Source of the DNA: Thiomicrorhabdus sediminis
GTDB lineage: Bacteria; Pseudomonadota; Gammaproteobacteria; Thiomicrospirales; Thiomicrospiraceae
Assembly (NCBI RefSeq): GCF_005885815.1
Contig: NZ_CP040602.1
Span: forward strand, 573,630-637,629
Length of the DNA stretch: 64,000 bases
Direction: 5' to 3'
Positions 1-10,638 of the stretch are shown here, piece after piece. The translations under genes and the position numbers were made by a program. The notes below the pieces were generated by a model. It did not search any database. It saw nothing but the letters and a program-made list of their open reading frames with translations, and was not told the DNA's origin. Positions within the stretch are counted from its first letter, which is position 1. Each line of letters begins with the position of its first letter.

Positions 1-179
1 CCTGCTGAAAGAGCGACCATGAAGATAGTAATGATGCTACCCCAGACATAAATACTGCTTCCAAAATATGGAGCTAGAATTCTTCCGCCTAAAAGTTCGA
101 CAGACATAATGCAAAAGCCGCTAAGGAAGGTAAGGAAAAAAATAAATCTATTAATGAGGGTTTCTGATTTAAGAGTCAT
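1..179 (-). CDS. Membrane spermidine-synthase-like protein, N-terminal fragment
   Basis: This is the first 59 residues of a minus-strand gene that runs off the left edge. The fragment begins MTLKSETLINRFIFFLTFLS and continues with a membrane helix and the motif SVELLGGRILAPYFGSS, followed by a second hydrophobic stretch. The E-x-x-x-x-R-x-L-A-P-Y-F-G-S pattern is typical of the first helix of the membrane module found in fused MFS/spermidine-synthase proteins. Whether a soluble aminopropyltransferase domain follows cannot be seen, so polyamine synthesis is not established. The start codon is the only ATG in frame near the hydrophobic segment. The gene lies alone, with about 240 bp of AT-rich DNA and two tRNAs upstream. 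Confidence 0.6.
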   Translation of the reverse strand, partial: MTLKSETLINRFIFFLTFLSGFCIMSVELLGGRILAPYFGSSIYVWGSIITIFMVALSA

Positions 180-282
180 AAAATCTCAGTTAATGTCGCA
201 GCGAAAGTACTTTTGAAGTGAGTCTATCATATTTTAATTGAATTTAATTTGGTTTAGAACCATCGCATTAAATCAATAATTT

Positions 283-301
283 ACGTTAATGTTATTAACG
301 T
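283..301. repeat. 19-bp inverted repeat upstream of the partial left-edge gene
   Basis: Two perfect 8-bp arms (ACGTTAAT / ATTAACGT) flank a 3-base centre. It lies about 100 bp upstream of the minus-strand start at 179. It is followed on the plus strand by TTT, so it could be a weak terminator, but there is no plus-strand gene to end. An operator for the minus-strand gene is the other reading. No regulator can be assigned. Confidence 0.35.
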
Positions 302-422
302 TTTATGCCTGCTAGGCAAGGGTCTTTTAACAAGAGAGATTAAATCTTGAGTGAGTAGCTATCACCTTGATGCTGTGATGGCTTTGATTAGGAGTGTTTT
401 ATAGTTATTTACTTAAAGTAAA

Positions 423-499
423 TGGTACGACCGAGTGGACTCGAACCACCGACCCCCACCATGTCAAGGTGGTGCTCTAACCAACTGAGCTACGGTCGT
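423..499 (-). tRNA. tRNA-Val (anticodon GAC)
   Basis: The minus strand folds as a 77-nt cloverleaf. It has a 7-bp acceptor stem (ACGACCG / CGGTCGT), discriminator A and an encoded CCA. The D arm contains AGCTCAGTTGGTTAGAGC. The anticodon stem CCACC/GGTGG holds a loop with GAC, and the T arm has GGTTCGAGTCC. It closely matches the enterobacterial tRNA-Val(GAC) plan. It is 4 bp from the next tRNA, so the two are probably co-transcribed. Confidence 0.95.
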
Positions 500-503
500 A
501 TAA

Positions 504-590
504 TGGTACCAGAGGCCGGACTCGAACCGGCACGCTATTACTAGCAAGGGATTTTGAATCCCTCATGTCTACCAATTTCATCACTCTGGC
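504..590 (-). tRNA. tRNA-Leu (anticodon CAA)
   Basis: An 87-nt class II tRNA on the minus strand. The acceptor stem GCCAGAG / CTCTGGT has one G-T pair at position 1, discriminator A and an encoded CCA. The anticodon stem AGGGA/TCCCT carries the loop TTCAAAA, which gives anticodon CAA. A long variable arm follows, then the T arm GGTTCGAGTCC. It is upstream of, and probably in one transcript with, tRNA-Val. Confidence 0.95.
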
Positions 591-865
591 ACGATTTTAG
601 AATAGCAAGCATCTCTGCTTGATGGCGCGAATTATAGAGTCTAAGCCACATCATGTCAAATAGAAAACCGCGCTTAATCCAGGAAAAGTTTCGACTTTGT
701 CGATGGCCGCTTTCCGTGCGCGAATCATGCTGATAAATATTATTGATTGCAGAGCAAGTGAAAGTTGTTAACCATTTGATTTGTTAAGAAATATTAGCTT
801 GTAATTATATTAGAAATAACTTATAGTTCGCGCTTTGAAGTATTTAGGCAAAGACGCCAATAGCT

Positions 866-2782
866 ATGGGTAACTCTTTTAAAGCAACCAAGCGTGAAAA
901 ATCTTATGTAGTTAACGTGTTGTTAATTATGTCGGTGGCGGCTGCTTTGTTGGCTGTGGAAATTTTGTATGTGCGCCCTAGCATTAATCAAGCAAGTGGT
1001 GTGCTTGAGTGGTTGCTTCCGGTTGTATTGTCTTTGTCATTAATTATTTTCGCTCGCGTTTATCATCATCACGTTTCTTCTCAGCGAGAGCTAACCAAAT
1101 TATTTAAAGCGGTAATTGATTCTTCCCTTGAGTTTACCTATGTCCGAGATGAGTCAGGCCGCTATAGCTATGTGTCACCGGCTGTAGAGCGTATTACCGG
1201 TTATTCACCGGATGAATTCTGTGAAAAGATTGATTTCATGTCGGATATCGTCCATTGGGAAGATGTGCTCAAATGGCAAAATTACCTTAAACAACAAGAT
1301 GGCAAGTTTGATACCCGTGGTATTGAATTTCGCATTATCAGTAAATCCGGCCAGATTCGTTGGCTGGAACATTTCCGTGGCCCGATCAATAGCGATGATG
1401 GCAAGTACCTCGGTATGCGCGCCATTAATATCGATATTACCGAGCGTAAAACGGCAGAAATCGAAACCAGAAAAAAAGGCTTTTATGACGCCTTAACCGG
1501 ACTGCCGAACCGTAAATATTTGACTCAGTATATTAATCGCAGTATCGAGCGCACCGAATTGAAGAATGCGGAATCCGAATTTGCGGTTATTTTTATCGAT
1601 CTTAACCGTTTTCAGTTTGTGAATGATGCGCACGGCCATTCAATCGGAGATGCCTTGTTGGAAGCGGTGGCTAAGCGCTTTAAGACAAACTGTTTAGATA
1701 AAAACAAAGCGATGATCACCCGTTTTGGCGGTGATGAATTTGTGGTCGTCAGTCGTCGTAATACTTCGGATGAATCGATTAAAACCTGTGTGTCTTATAT
1801 GAATGAGTTATTAGAGACGCCTTTTGAAATTGAAGGGCTGCATTTGAGCATTGCCGCCAGCGCCGGTGTGGCGGTTTACCCACGTGATGGAGTAAGTGCT
1901 GAAACCTTGATTAAAAATGCCGATGCAGCCATGTACAAGGCGAAAAAACAGGGCATCAATATGGCGCTGTTCTCCCACGAGATGACGCAGCATGCCACCG
2001 AAATGGTGGACTTGCATAATAAATTGAAGTCGGCCATTAGCCAAGGCATGATTCAACCGCATTATCAGCCATTGATTGATTTAAGCAGTAATGAAATTGT
2101 TGGTGTTGAGGTATTGGCTCGTTGGATCACCGAAGACGGTTCCATCGGGCCATCACCGGCAGTGTTTATTCCCTTATCTGAAGATAGTGGTTTGATTTGG
2201 GCGTTAAGCGAAACCATGATTGCGCAAGCGGCCAAGGCAATTCAGGGGTGGTTGGAGCAGGGGGTGAAAATCCGTTTTTCGGTTAATGTCTCGGCCAAAC
2301 AGTTTGCTGAGGATGAATTCTGTGCTCAGATGATGGAGCAGTTTAGACGTTTGTCGGTAACCCCGCAGAGTGTCCAGATTGAGCTGACCGAAAGTGTGCT
2401 GATTCAAAATACCGAAAAGAGTCTGGAGAAAATCCAGATGTTGAAATCGGCCGGTTTCAAGATCGCATTGGATGATTTTGGTACCGGATATTCATCATTG
2501 CAGTATCTGACACAGTTTCCATTTGATACCTTGAAAGTTGACCGCGCTTTTGTCACCGATATTTTTCATGATGAGCGTAAATTCTCGGTGGCCAAGTCGA
2601 TTATCAATCTGGCGCATGATTTAAAGCTAACGGTCGTTGCCGAGGGGATTGAAACCGAGGAGCAGCGTCGTGTGCTGGTTGAACTCGGCTGTGATATCGG
2701 TCAGGGCTTCTTGTTCAGTGAGCCGATGGCACAAGATCAACTTAGCGAGCAGTTGAAAGTCGTTAACAGCAAAAAAGCTTAA
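866..2782 (+). CDS. Membrane PAS-GGDEF-EAL protein (diguanylate cyclase/phosphodiesterase)
   Basis: This 638-residue protein should make and/or break cyclic di-GMP. Two N-terminal membrane helices (about 15-36 and 46-65) are followed by a PAS/PAC sensor domain (about 78-195), a GGDEF domain and an EAL domain. The cyclase motif GGDEF at 288-292 is intact. The position of the RxxD inhibitory site reads KNKA, so product inhibition at that site is not expected. The EAL signature reads EVLARW at 415-420. The other catalytic positions (N of SVNVS, E of LTES, DDFGTGYSSL at 536, K of LKVD, E of AEGIE, Q of GQGF) are present, so phosphodiesterase activity is plausible. The gene stands alone between the tRNAs and queA. 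The ribosome site before the ATG is weak. Which activity dominates cannot be read from sequence. Confidence 0.93.
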   Translation: MGNSFKATKREKSYVVNVLLIMSVAAALLAVEILYVRPSINQASGVLEWLLPVVLSLSLIIFARVYHHHVSSQRELTKLFKAVIDSSLEFTYVRDESGRYSYVSPAVERITGYSPDEFCEKIDFMSDIVHWEDVLKWQNYLKQQDGKFDTRGIEFRIISKSGQIRWLEHFRGPINSDDGKYLGMRAINIDITERKTAEIETRKKGFYDALTGLPNRKYLTQYINRSIERTELKNAESEFAVIFIDLNRFQFVNDAHGHSIGDALLEAVAKRFKTNCLDKNKAMITRFGGDEFVVVSRRNTSDESIKTCVSYMNELLETPFEIEGLHLSIAASAGVAVYPRDGVSAETLIKNADAAMYKAKKQGINMALFSHEMTQHATEMVDLHNKLKSAISQGMIQPHYQPLIDLSSNEIVGVEVLARWITEDGSIGPSPAVFIPLSEDSGLIWALSETMIAQAAKAIQGWLEQGVKIRFSVNVSAKQFAEDEFCAQMMEQFRRLSVTPQSVQIELTESVLIQNTEKSLEKIQMLKSAGFKIALDDFGTGYSSLQYLTQFPFDTLKVDRAFVTDIFHDERKFSVAKSIINLAHDLKLTVVAEGIETEEQRRVLVELGCDIGQGFLFSEPMAQDQLSEQLKVVNSKKA

Positions 2783-2980
2783 TTTCCTGCAAGTTAGTCT
2801 CTATAGGTTGAATCAGCTTTATAGGTGCTTTTTATGAAGTTGTTTGTTTAGCTTTTTAGAAGATAACAGCTTGAAAATAAAGGCACAATCAGCGAGAATA
2901 GCGCCCCTTTAAAACTGCATGGAAATTGAAGCCCCAATCTCTTTTGAGAGGTTTGGAGGTTTTTAATGAGTTAAAACGCT

Positions 2981-4018
2981 GTGAAACGCCAAGATTTCTA
3001 TTTTGACCTGCCCGAGCATCTGATTGCTCAACAACCCGCTGCCCAGCGCCGTGATAGCCGTTTATTGGTCATGGCTCAACAAGGCATTATTGATGCGAAT
3101 TTTCCCGATTTATTGGATTTTCTAGAGCCGAATGATTTATTGGTATTCAATAACACCCGCGTCATTCCGGCGCGCTTATTCGGCCACAAAGCCAGTGGCG
3201 GCAAGGTTGAACTGCTGATCGAACGAGTGATTGACAGCAAAACCATCCTTACCCATATTCGCTCCAGTCGTTCGCCAAAGCCCGGCACGATTTTAAGCAT
3301 CGAAAACGCCTTTGATGTCGAAGTCATTGGTCGTCAGGATGCGCTGTTTATTGTTAAGGTTGTCGACAATAATTGCTCGGCATTAGAACTAATCGAATCT
3401 CATGGTCATATGCCGTTGCCACCATATATCGAACGCCAGCAAGATCAAGAAACCGACAAAGAGCGTTACCAGACGGTCTATGGCGAAAAGCCGGGAGCGG
3501 TCGCTGCGCCGACCGCAGGTCTGCATTTTGATGAGCAGATTATGCAGGATATTAAAGCCAAGGGTGTCGATATCGGTTTTGTTACCTTGCATGTCGGTGC
3601 CGGAACTTTCAAGCCGGTACAGGTCGATGATATCAGTGAGCATGTCATGCACTCGGAGTACCTCGAAGTCAGTCCAGAGCTGGTTGCCCAAGTCAAGGCT
3701 GCGCGCGCTAAAGGCGGAAGGGTGATTGCGGTTGGCACTACCTCGGTACGCTGTCTGGAAAGTGCGGCAAGCTTCAGTGACGATGGTCATGTGGCGCCCT
3801 ATCAAGGGGAAACGGATATTTTCATTACCCCGGGATACCAGTTTAAAGAAGTGGATGTATTATTGACCAACTTCCATTTGCCGGAATCGACATTGATTAT
3901 GCTGGTGTCTGCTTTGGCCGGTTATGAGCGCACCATGAGCGCCTACAAGCATGCGGTCGAACAAGAGTATCGTTTCTTTAGTTATGGAGATGCGATGCTG
4001 GTCTTCCCTCCAAAATAG
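2981..4018 (+). CDS. queA: S-adenosylmethionine:tRNA ribosyltransferase-isomerase
   Basis: QueA transfers and isomerises the ribosyl moiety of SAM onto preQ1 in tRNA, giving epoxyqueuosine at wobble position 34. The 345-residue length is normal for the family. Family signatures seen are [14 protein letters not shown] near the N-terminus, [10 protein letters not shown] (about 57-66), PTAGLHF (about 177-183) and [11 protein letters not shown] near the C-terminus. The start is a GTG; an upstream ATG at about 2965 is followed at once by a stop codon, so GTG at 2981 is the reasonable choice, with GGAGG some 20 bp before it. It is the first gene of the conserved queA-tgt-yajC-secD-secF order, separated from tgt by 168 bp. 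Confidence 0.97.
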   Translation: MKRQDFYFDLPEHLIAQQPAAQRRDSRLLVMAQQGIIDANFPDLLDFLEPNDLLVFNNTRVIPARLFGHKASGGKVELLIERVIDSKTILTHIRSSRSPKPGTILSIENAFDVEVIGRQDALFIVKVVDNNCSALELIESHGHMPLPPYIERQQDQETDKERYQTVYGEKPGAVAAPTAGLHFDEQIMQDIKAKGVDIGFVTLHVGAGTFKPVQVDDISEHVMHSEYLEVSPELVAQVKAARAKGGRVIAVGTTSVRCLESAASFSDDGHVAPYQGETDIFITPGYQFKEVDVLLTNFHLPESTLIMLVSALAGYERTMSAYKHAVEQEYRFFSYGDAMLVFPPK

Positions 4019-4171
4019 CTTTCACGAATTGACTGGTGGGCTGCAAATGCATTTTTCTGCGCTTCCGTCACTCATGTACTTGAATGTGCGTTGCGTGACG
4101 GTTCCCGAAAAAATACATTTTCGCCTGACTATTCAATCCGTGCTAGAACTATTTGTTTTTAACGAGTTTAA

Positions 4172-5305
<1,134 letters not shown>

Positions 5306-5439
5306 ATTTTCAGCTTGATTAATGACTTGGCTAAGTTTTAAGTCAATTTTCGCATTTAGACGCATTTAGCTTAGATTTTTTGTTTTAGCTGTGCCAAAAT
5401 ACAGCGACACGTTTTTTATCTATTTTCAGGAGTAAATAT

Positions 5440-5769
5440 ATGAGCTTTTTTATTAGTGATGCCATGGCAGAAGGTAGTGCAGCGGCACAAGGTAGCGGTT
5501 GGGAAGGTTTAATCCCGCTAGTTCTGTTATTTGTGGTGTTCTACTTTTTGTTGATTCGTCCTCAGCAGAAAAAAGTAAAAGAGCATAAGGCACTGGTTGA
5601 AGCGCTGAAGAAAGGTGATGAAGTCGTCACTTACGGTGGTCTTGCCGGTGTGATTCGTGAAATCAACGATAACTTCTGTCATGTAGAAATTGCTGACAAT
5701 GTTGTGGTTAAGGTTGAGCGTCAGAATATTGCGCGTTTGCTACCTAAGGGTACTCTAAAAGGCGAATAA
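5440..5769 (+). CDS. yajC: Sec translocon accessory subunit YajC
   Basis: A 109-residue inner-membrane protein with one membrane helix (about 22-42) followed directly by LLIRPQQKKVKEHK, the family signature. After it comes a small cytoplasmic domain with KKGDEVVTYGGLAGVI. YajC joins SecDF and YidC at the SecYEG translocon. The ribosome site CAGGAGTA is 7 bp before the ATG. A hairpin lies between this gene and secD, so part of the transcription may stop after yajC. Confidence 0.97.
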   Translation: MSFFISDAMAEGSAAAQGSGWEGLIPLVLLFVVFYFLLIRPQQKKVKEHKALVEALKKGDEVVTYGGLAGVIREINDNFCHVEIADNVVVKVERQNIARLLPKGTLKGE

Positions 5770-5786
5770 TCCGCGCTTTTACTTGA

Positions 5787-5832
5787 GGGGTAATAGGGCT
5801 ACCTGTACGGGTGAGTGCCTATTGCCCCTTTT
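5787..5832 (+). terminator. Hairpin between yajC and secD
   Basis: GGGG-T-AATAGG pairs with CCTATT-G-CCCC and is followed by TTTTG. It resembles a weak intrinsic terminator about 20 bp after yajC. secD begins about 100 bp further on, so it could reduce read-through into secDF or act as an mRNA 3' end stabiliser. Confidence 0.55.
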
Positions 5833-5936
5833 GTGATTTAAGAGATGGGCTTTTCGGCGTTTTATAGTGACGTTTTACACGGATCTAAATCACTGTTTTC
5901 AAGCCTGCTCCTCATTCCCAAAACCGGAATAAACTC

Positions 5937-7820
5937 ATGTTTCAAACTCAACAAAAACTCATTGCAAATAATTACCCTGCATGGAAGTACCTGCTATTGG
6001 TAGTGATTACCATTGTCGGTCTAACCTATGCCATGCCAAACCTGTTTGGTGACGATCCGGCGGTGCAGATCTCCCCAGCCAAATCGGTAGAATTCAATCA
6101 AGGTACCCAGACCGAGGTCGCCTCGCTATTGGATCAAGCAGGCCTTAGTGTCAAATCATCCGTATTTGAAAACGGCCGCTTTCTGATTCGTTTTCACAAC
6201 ACCGAAGACCAGCTAAAAGCCAAGTCAATCCTGAAAGACAGCTTGGGGCGCAAAGCGGTTGTGGCCTTGAACCTGGCACCGGCGACTCCGGCTTGGCTGC
6301 AAGGTTTAAGTGCGCAGCCGATGTATTTGGGTCTGGATTTGCGCGGTGGGGTGCATTTCTTGATGGATGTCGATATGGAAGCGGCGATTGATAAAGCCTA
6401 TCTTCGTTATATCGATGAAGTCAAGGGTACCCTGCGTGATGCGCGTATCCGTTATGTTTCGGTTGATGTCGCCGAGCAAAAACTTGAGGTGCAGTTCAAA
6501 GATGTCGCCACCTTAAGCGAAGCCATGCCGGTTCTAAGACAAGCCTATGAAAATCGTTTTATCATGACTATTGATGAGACCACCGCGGCACCGAAAGTCA
6601 TGTTGTCTCTCTCGCAGGCAACCATCGATGAAACCAAAAAATATGCCTTGCAGCAAAACATCACCACCTTGCGTAACCGCATTAACGAGCTTGGTGTCGC
6701 CGAGCCGGTTATTCAACAACAGGGTGATCGACGCATTGTTGTCCAGTTACCGGGCGTTCAAGATACCGCGCGTGCCAAAGAGATCTTGGGTGCGACCGCA
6801 ACCTTGGAATTCCGTTTGGTGGAAGAGCAAGGTGATCCTTACCGTGCCGAGAAAACCGGTTATGCGCCAAATGGTTCTTTGATTTATAAGTTCCGTGACG
6901 GGCGTCCGATTCTGCTTCAGCGCCGCATTATCGTCAGCGGTGAAAATGTTATCAATGCGCAGTCCGGTATAGATCCGCAGCAAGGTTCATCAATGGTGAG
7001 CGTGACTTTGGATGGTGCCGGTGGTCGTAAGATGCTGGCAACCACCAAGCAGAATGTCGGTAACCGTATGGCAGTGGTCTATATCGAAAATCGTGTCGAT
7101 ACGATTGAAGAAAACGGCCAGGAAGTGAAAAAACGTGTCACCACCAAGGATGTCATTAATGCGGCGGTTATCCGCGGTCAGTTTGCTAACCGCTTCCAGA
7201 TTACCGGTCTAGATTCTCCGCAAGAAGCGCAGGATTTGGCATTGCTACTGCGTGCCGGTGCTTTGGCCGCGCCTATGGAGATTGTCGAAGAGCGTACAGT
7301 CGGTCCGAGCTTGGGGCAAGACAATATCAACCAAGGGTTTATCTCGGTGGTTGTCGGCTTCATTCTGGTACTGGTTGTCATGGCTTGGCGTTACAAGGTT
7401 TTCGGTATGGTTGCCAATGTGGCGCTATTGCTTAATTTGGTGATTATTGTCGCGGTCTTGTCTATGTTACAGGCCACCCTGACATTACCGGGTATTGCCG
7501 GGATTGTGCTTACCGTGGGGATGGCGGTCGATGCCAATGTGCTCATCTTCGAGCGTATACGTGAAGAGATGCGCAACAGCTCGATTCAGACTGCGATTTA
7601 CGCCGGTTATGAAAAGGCCTTTGTGACCATTGCCGATGCCAATATCACCACTTTATTAGCGGCGATTGTTTTGTTCAGCTTCGGAACCGGGCCTATCAAA
7701 GGTTTCGCCATCACTTTATCGATTGGTATTATCACCTCGATGTTTACTGCAATTCTGGGTACTCGCGCCGTAATCAATCTGATTTACGGTAATAAGCGTG
7801 TCGAGAAACTATCGATTTAA
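5937..7820 (+). CDS. secD: Protein translocase subunit SecD
   Basis: SecD works with SecF to pull exported proteins out of SecYEG on the periplasmic side using the proton gradient. At 627 residues it has the normal gammaproteobacterial length. The first helix is at about 20-36, followed by a large periplasmic region containing LGLDLRGGVHFLMDVD (about 128-143). Five C-terminal helices start near 465. RND-family signatures are GMAVDANVLIFERIREE (about 523-539) and the ANITTLLAA segment. SecF starts 10 bp after the stop, so the two are translated from one message. Confidence 0.98.
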   Translation: MFQTQQKLIANNYPAWKYLLLVVITIVGLTYAMPNLFGDDPAVQISPAKSVEFNQGTQTEVASLLDQAGLSVKSSVFENGRFLIRFHNTEDQLKAKSILKDSLGRKAVVALNLAPATPAWLQGLSAQPMYLGLDLRGGVHFLMDVDMEAAIDKAYLRYIDEVKGTLRDARIRYVSVDVAEQKLEVQFKDVATLSEAMPVLRQAYENRFIMTIDETTAAPKVMLSLSQATIDETKKYALQQNITTLRNRINELGVAEPVIQQQGDRRIVVQLPGVQDTARAKEILGATATLEFRLVEEQGDPYRAEKTGYAPNGSLIYKFRDGRPILLQRRIIVSGENVINAQSGIDPQQGSSMVSVTLDGAGGRKMLATTKQNVGNRMAVVYIENRVDTIEENGQEVKKRVTTKDVINAAVIRGQFANRFQITGLDSPQEAQDLALLLRAGALAAPMEIVEERTVGPSLGQDNINQGFISVVVGFILVLVVMAWRYKVFGMVANVALLLNLVIIVAVLSMLQATLTLPGIAGIVLTVGMAVDANVLIFERIREEMRNSSIQTAIYAGYEKAFVTIADANITTLLAAIVLFSFGTGPIKGFAITLSIGIITSMFTAILGTRAVINLIYGNKRVEKLSI

Positions 7821-7830
7821 GGGCTGAATA

Positions 7831-8859
7831 ATGAGTAATACAGAACAAGTAACAAATATTAATTTTATGGGGCAGCGTCACATCGCGGTGGCGTTTTCAA
7901 TTTTTATGATTGTCGCCTCGTTTGCGGGCCTGTGGATGAAGGGGCTTAACTTCGGTATCGATTTTACCGGCGGTACCATTATCGAGCTGTCTTATCCAAA
8001 GCCGGTCGATCTTAGAGAGTTGCGTGCCGATCTGACCGATGCGGGGTATGACGAAGCGGTCGCACAGCATTTCGGTTCAGCTGAAGATGTGTTGATCCGT
8101 ATTGCTCCACGTGAAGGCATGAACTCCGCACAGCTGAGTAATCAGGTCATGGATGCGCTGGATAAAGCCAGTGATGAAGAAATTACCTTGCGTCGTGTCG
8201 AGTTCGTCGGACCTCAGGTCGGTGATGAATTGACCGAAGACGGTGCCTTGGCGGTGCTTTATGCGCTGTTCGGTATATTGATCTATGTGGCTTTGCGATT
8301 CGAGTGGCGTTTTTCATTGGGGTCGGTAGTCGCTTTGGTGCACGATGTCATTATTACTGTCGGGGTTTTCGCCTGGACGCAGATGCAGTTTGATTTGACG
8401 GTGTTGGCGGCCATTCTGGCGGTGATCGGTTATTCATTGAACGATACCATCGTTGTGTTTGACCGTGTCCGTGAGAACTTTAGAACCATGCGTGAAGGGT
8501 CGCCAATTGAGGTGACCAATGTCGCGGTTAACCAGATGTTGTCGCGTACCTTGATGACCTCTTTAACCACGCTTTTGGTGTTGTTGGCCTTGTTCTTCCT
8601 AGGCGGTGAAATCATCCATGGTTTCGCTACGGCATTGATTGTCGGGGTTGTCGTCGGGACTTTCTCTTCGACCTATGTCGCCAGCGCGACCGCGCTAATG
8701 TTGGGTGTTTCAAAAGAAGACTTGATGAAGGCGCCGAAAGAAGAGTCGGATAAAGAAGCGGAAGAGGCCGAGTTGCAGCGTATTTTCCTTGAACAGGAAG
8801 CCAAACGTGAGGCGAAGTTGGCAAAATCCGGTAAACCATTGGATGAAGACGAGCTTTAA
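7831..8859 (+). CDS. secF: Protein translocase subunit SecF
   Basis: The partner of SecD, 342 residues. Helix 1 is at about 18-36, followed by GLNFGIDFTGGT (about 38-49), a short periplasmic domain and five more helices. The SecF signature VIGYSLNDTIVVFDRVREN is present (about 197-215). The C-terminal tail after residue 285 is strongly charged (KEESDKEAEEAE) and longer than the core family needs; it is probably a flexible cytoplasmic tail. A strong terminator follows, closing the queA-tgt-yajC-secDF block. Confidence 0.98.
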   Translation: MSNTEQVTNINFMGQRHIAVAFSIFMIVASFAGLWMKGLNFGIDFTGGTIIELSYPKPVDLRELRADLTDAGYDEAVAQHFGSAEDVLIRIAPREGMNSAQLSNQVMDALDKASDEEITLRRVEFVGPQVGDELTEDGALAVLYALFGILIYVALRFEWRFSLGSVVALVHDVIITVGVFAWTQMQFDLTVLAAILAVIGYSLNDTIVVFDRVRENFRTMREGSPIEVTNVAVNQMLSRTLMTSLTTLLVLLALFFLGGEIIHGFATALIVGVVVGTFSSTYVASATALMLGVSKEDLMKAPKEESDKEAEEAELQRIFLEQEAKREAKLAKSGKPLDEDEL

Positions 8860-8901
8860 TTAAGGGTCAACGGTTTACGCCCAAGTGGCGGTTTTGATTT
8901 C

Positions 8902-8941
8902 GGGGCGTGTAATTAACGTTAATTAGCGCCCTTTGTTTTTT
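8902..8941 (+). terminator. Terminator after secF
   Basis: GGGGCG and CGCCCT flank the palindrome AATTAACGTTAATT, and the arms are followed by TTTGTTTTTT. It sits between secF and prfC, so prfC should have its own promoter or depend on read-through. The final Ts reach to about 16 bp before the prfC start. Confidence 0.8.
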
Positions 8942-8957
8942 AAGTTAGAAGAAATTT

Positions 8958-10532
8958 ATGTCGTTAGCATTAGAAACTGCAAAGCGTAGAACCTTTGCGA
9001 TTATTTCCCACCCGGATGCGGGTAAAACGACAGTAACGGAAAAGTTGCTGTTATATGGTGGTGCCATTCAGATGGCCGGTGCGGTTAAAAGCCGTAAGAC
9101 CGATCGTGGCGCCACCTCCGATTGGATGAAAATGGAGCAGGAACGTGGTATCTCGGTCGCATCCTCGGTCATGCAGTTCCCTTATAAGGGGGCGGTAATG
9201 AACCTGTTGGATACTCCCGGGCATGAAGACTTCTCCGAAGATACCTATCGTGTTTTGACCGCGGTGGACTCGGCACTAATGGTTATCGACGTCGCCAAAG
9301 GGGTCGAGGACCGAACCATTAAATTGATGGAAGTCTGTCGTTTGCGTACCACGCCGATTCTGACCTTTATCAACAAGCTTGACCGTGAAGGTAAAGAGCC
9401 GATTGATCTATTGGATGAAGTCGAAGACGTACTTAAGATCGGTTGTGCGCCGATGACATGGCCGATCGGTATGGGTAAACGCTTTAAAGGGATATATCAC
9501 CTTTATAACGATACCGTGCGTATCTTTGCCACAGCGGAAGGTCAGCGTGCCAGTGAAGGTGAGCTGATTGAAGGTTTGGATAATCCACGATTGGATGAGA
9601 TTCTGGGCGATCAGGCCGAGGAGCTGCGTGAAGAAGTCGAGCTGGTGCGTGGTGCCAGTAATGAATTCGATTTGGAGCTGTTTTTGGCGGGTGAATTAAC
9701 CCCGGTGTTTTTCGGTTCGGCGGTCAATAACTTCGGTTTGCAGGAGTTGCTCGACGGTTTCGAGAAGTATGCTCCGGCACCAAAAGGTCGTGAAACGGAA
9801 ACCCGTGAAGTGAAAGCCGATGAAGACAAGATGACCGGTTTTGTTTTCAAGATTCAAGCGAATATGGACCCGGCTCACCGTGACCGTGTGGCCTTTATGC
9901 GTATCGTTTCCGGTAAATATGAAGCCGGCATGAAACTTAAACATGTGCGTATCGGTAAGGACGTCAAAATCGCCAAGGCGATTACTTTTCTTGCCAATAA
10001 GCGTGATCAGGCGGAAGTGGCTTATCCGGGTGATAATATCGGTTTGCATAACCACGGTACCATTAAAATCGGTGATACCTTTACCCAGGGGGAAGAGCTC
10101 AAGTTCACCGGGATTCCTAACTTCGCGCCGGAATTGTTCCGTCGTGCGCAGTTAAAAGACCCGATGAAGATGAAAGCACTGCAAAAAGGGCTGACCCAGT
10201 TATCCGAAGAGGGGGCGACTCAGTTGTTCCGTCCGGTCAATAATAACGACCTGATTCTCGGCGCGGTAGGTGTGTTGCAGTTTGAAGTGGTAGCGCAACG
10301 TTTGAAAGATGAGTACAACGTGACCTGCTTGTTCGAGCCGGTCAATGTCAGTACCGCGCGTTGGGTGATAGGACCACAGGCGGAAATCGACAAATTCACC
10401 AAGAAAGTCACTGAAAACGTGGCTTATGACGCGGCCGATCAGTTGGTCTATATTGCGCCGACCCGTGTCAATCTGACCTTGACTGAAGAGCGCTGGCCTG
10501 AATTGCAGTTTGTTGCGACCCGTGAGCACTAA
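8958..10532 (+). CDS. prfC: Peptide chain release factor 3 (GTPase)
   Basis: RF3 is the translational GTPase that removes RF1/RF2 from the ribosome after peptide release. The 524-residue length fits. The G motifs are visible: HPDAGKTT (about 18-25), the switch II motif DTPGHEDF (about 86-93) and FINKLDREG (about 137-145). Later comes an EF-G-like domain II/III with VGVLQFEVV. The ATG at 8958 is preceded by AGAAGAAAT. It is monocistronic, bounded by the secF terminator and by a terminator shared with the convergent cluster. Confidence 0.98.
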   Translation: MSLALETAKRRTFAIISHPDAGKTTVTEKLLLYGGAIQMAGAVKSRKTDRGATSDWMKMEQERGISVASSVMQFPYKGAVMNLLDTPGHEDFSEDTYRVLTAVDSALMVIDVAKGVEDRTIKLMEVCRLRTTPILTFINKLDREGKEPIDLLDEVEDVLKIGCAPMTWPIGMGKRFKGIYHLYNDTVRIFATAEGQRASEGELIEGLDNPRLDEILGDQAEELREEVELVRGASNEFDLELFLAGELTPVFFGSAVNNFGLQELLDGFEKYAPAPKGRETETREVKADEDKMTGFVFKIQANMDPAHRDRVAFMRIVSGKYEAGMKLKHVRIGKDVKIAKAITFLANKRDQAEVAYPGDNIGLHNHGTIKIGDTFTQGEELKFTGIPNFAPELFRRAQLKDPMKMKALQKGLTQLSEEGATQLFRPVNNNDLILGAVGVLQFEVVAQRLKDEYNVTCLFEPVNVSTARWVIGPQAEIDKFTKKVTENVAYDAADQLVYIAPTRVNLTLTEERWPELQFVATREH

Positions 10533-10566
10533 CTGAGATTTGTAAGCCTTAAGCCTGCTAATAAAA

Positions 10567-10601
10567 AAGCCGGAACGATTTTTAGTCGCTCCGGCTTTTT
10601 T
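10567..10601. terminator. Bidirectional terminator after prfC
   Basis: AAGCCGGA...TCCGGCTT with a T-run on the plus strand and A-run (T-run on the minus strand) on the other side. It ends prfC on the plus strand and the metal-protein cluster on the minus strand. Confidence 0.9.
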
Positions 10602-10638
10602 ATAGCTTGCAGTAAGCTATAAGTGTCAGCAATGGGGG

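Noticed and set aside
3389..3805. A 138-codon frame opposite queA
   Set aside because: queA is complete on the other strand with all motifs; the antisense product shows no signatures.
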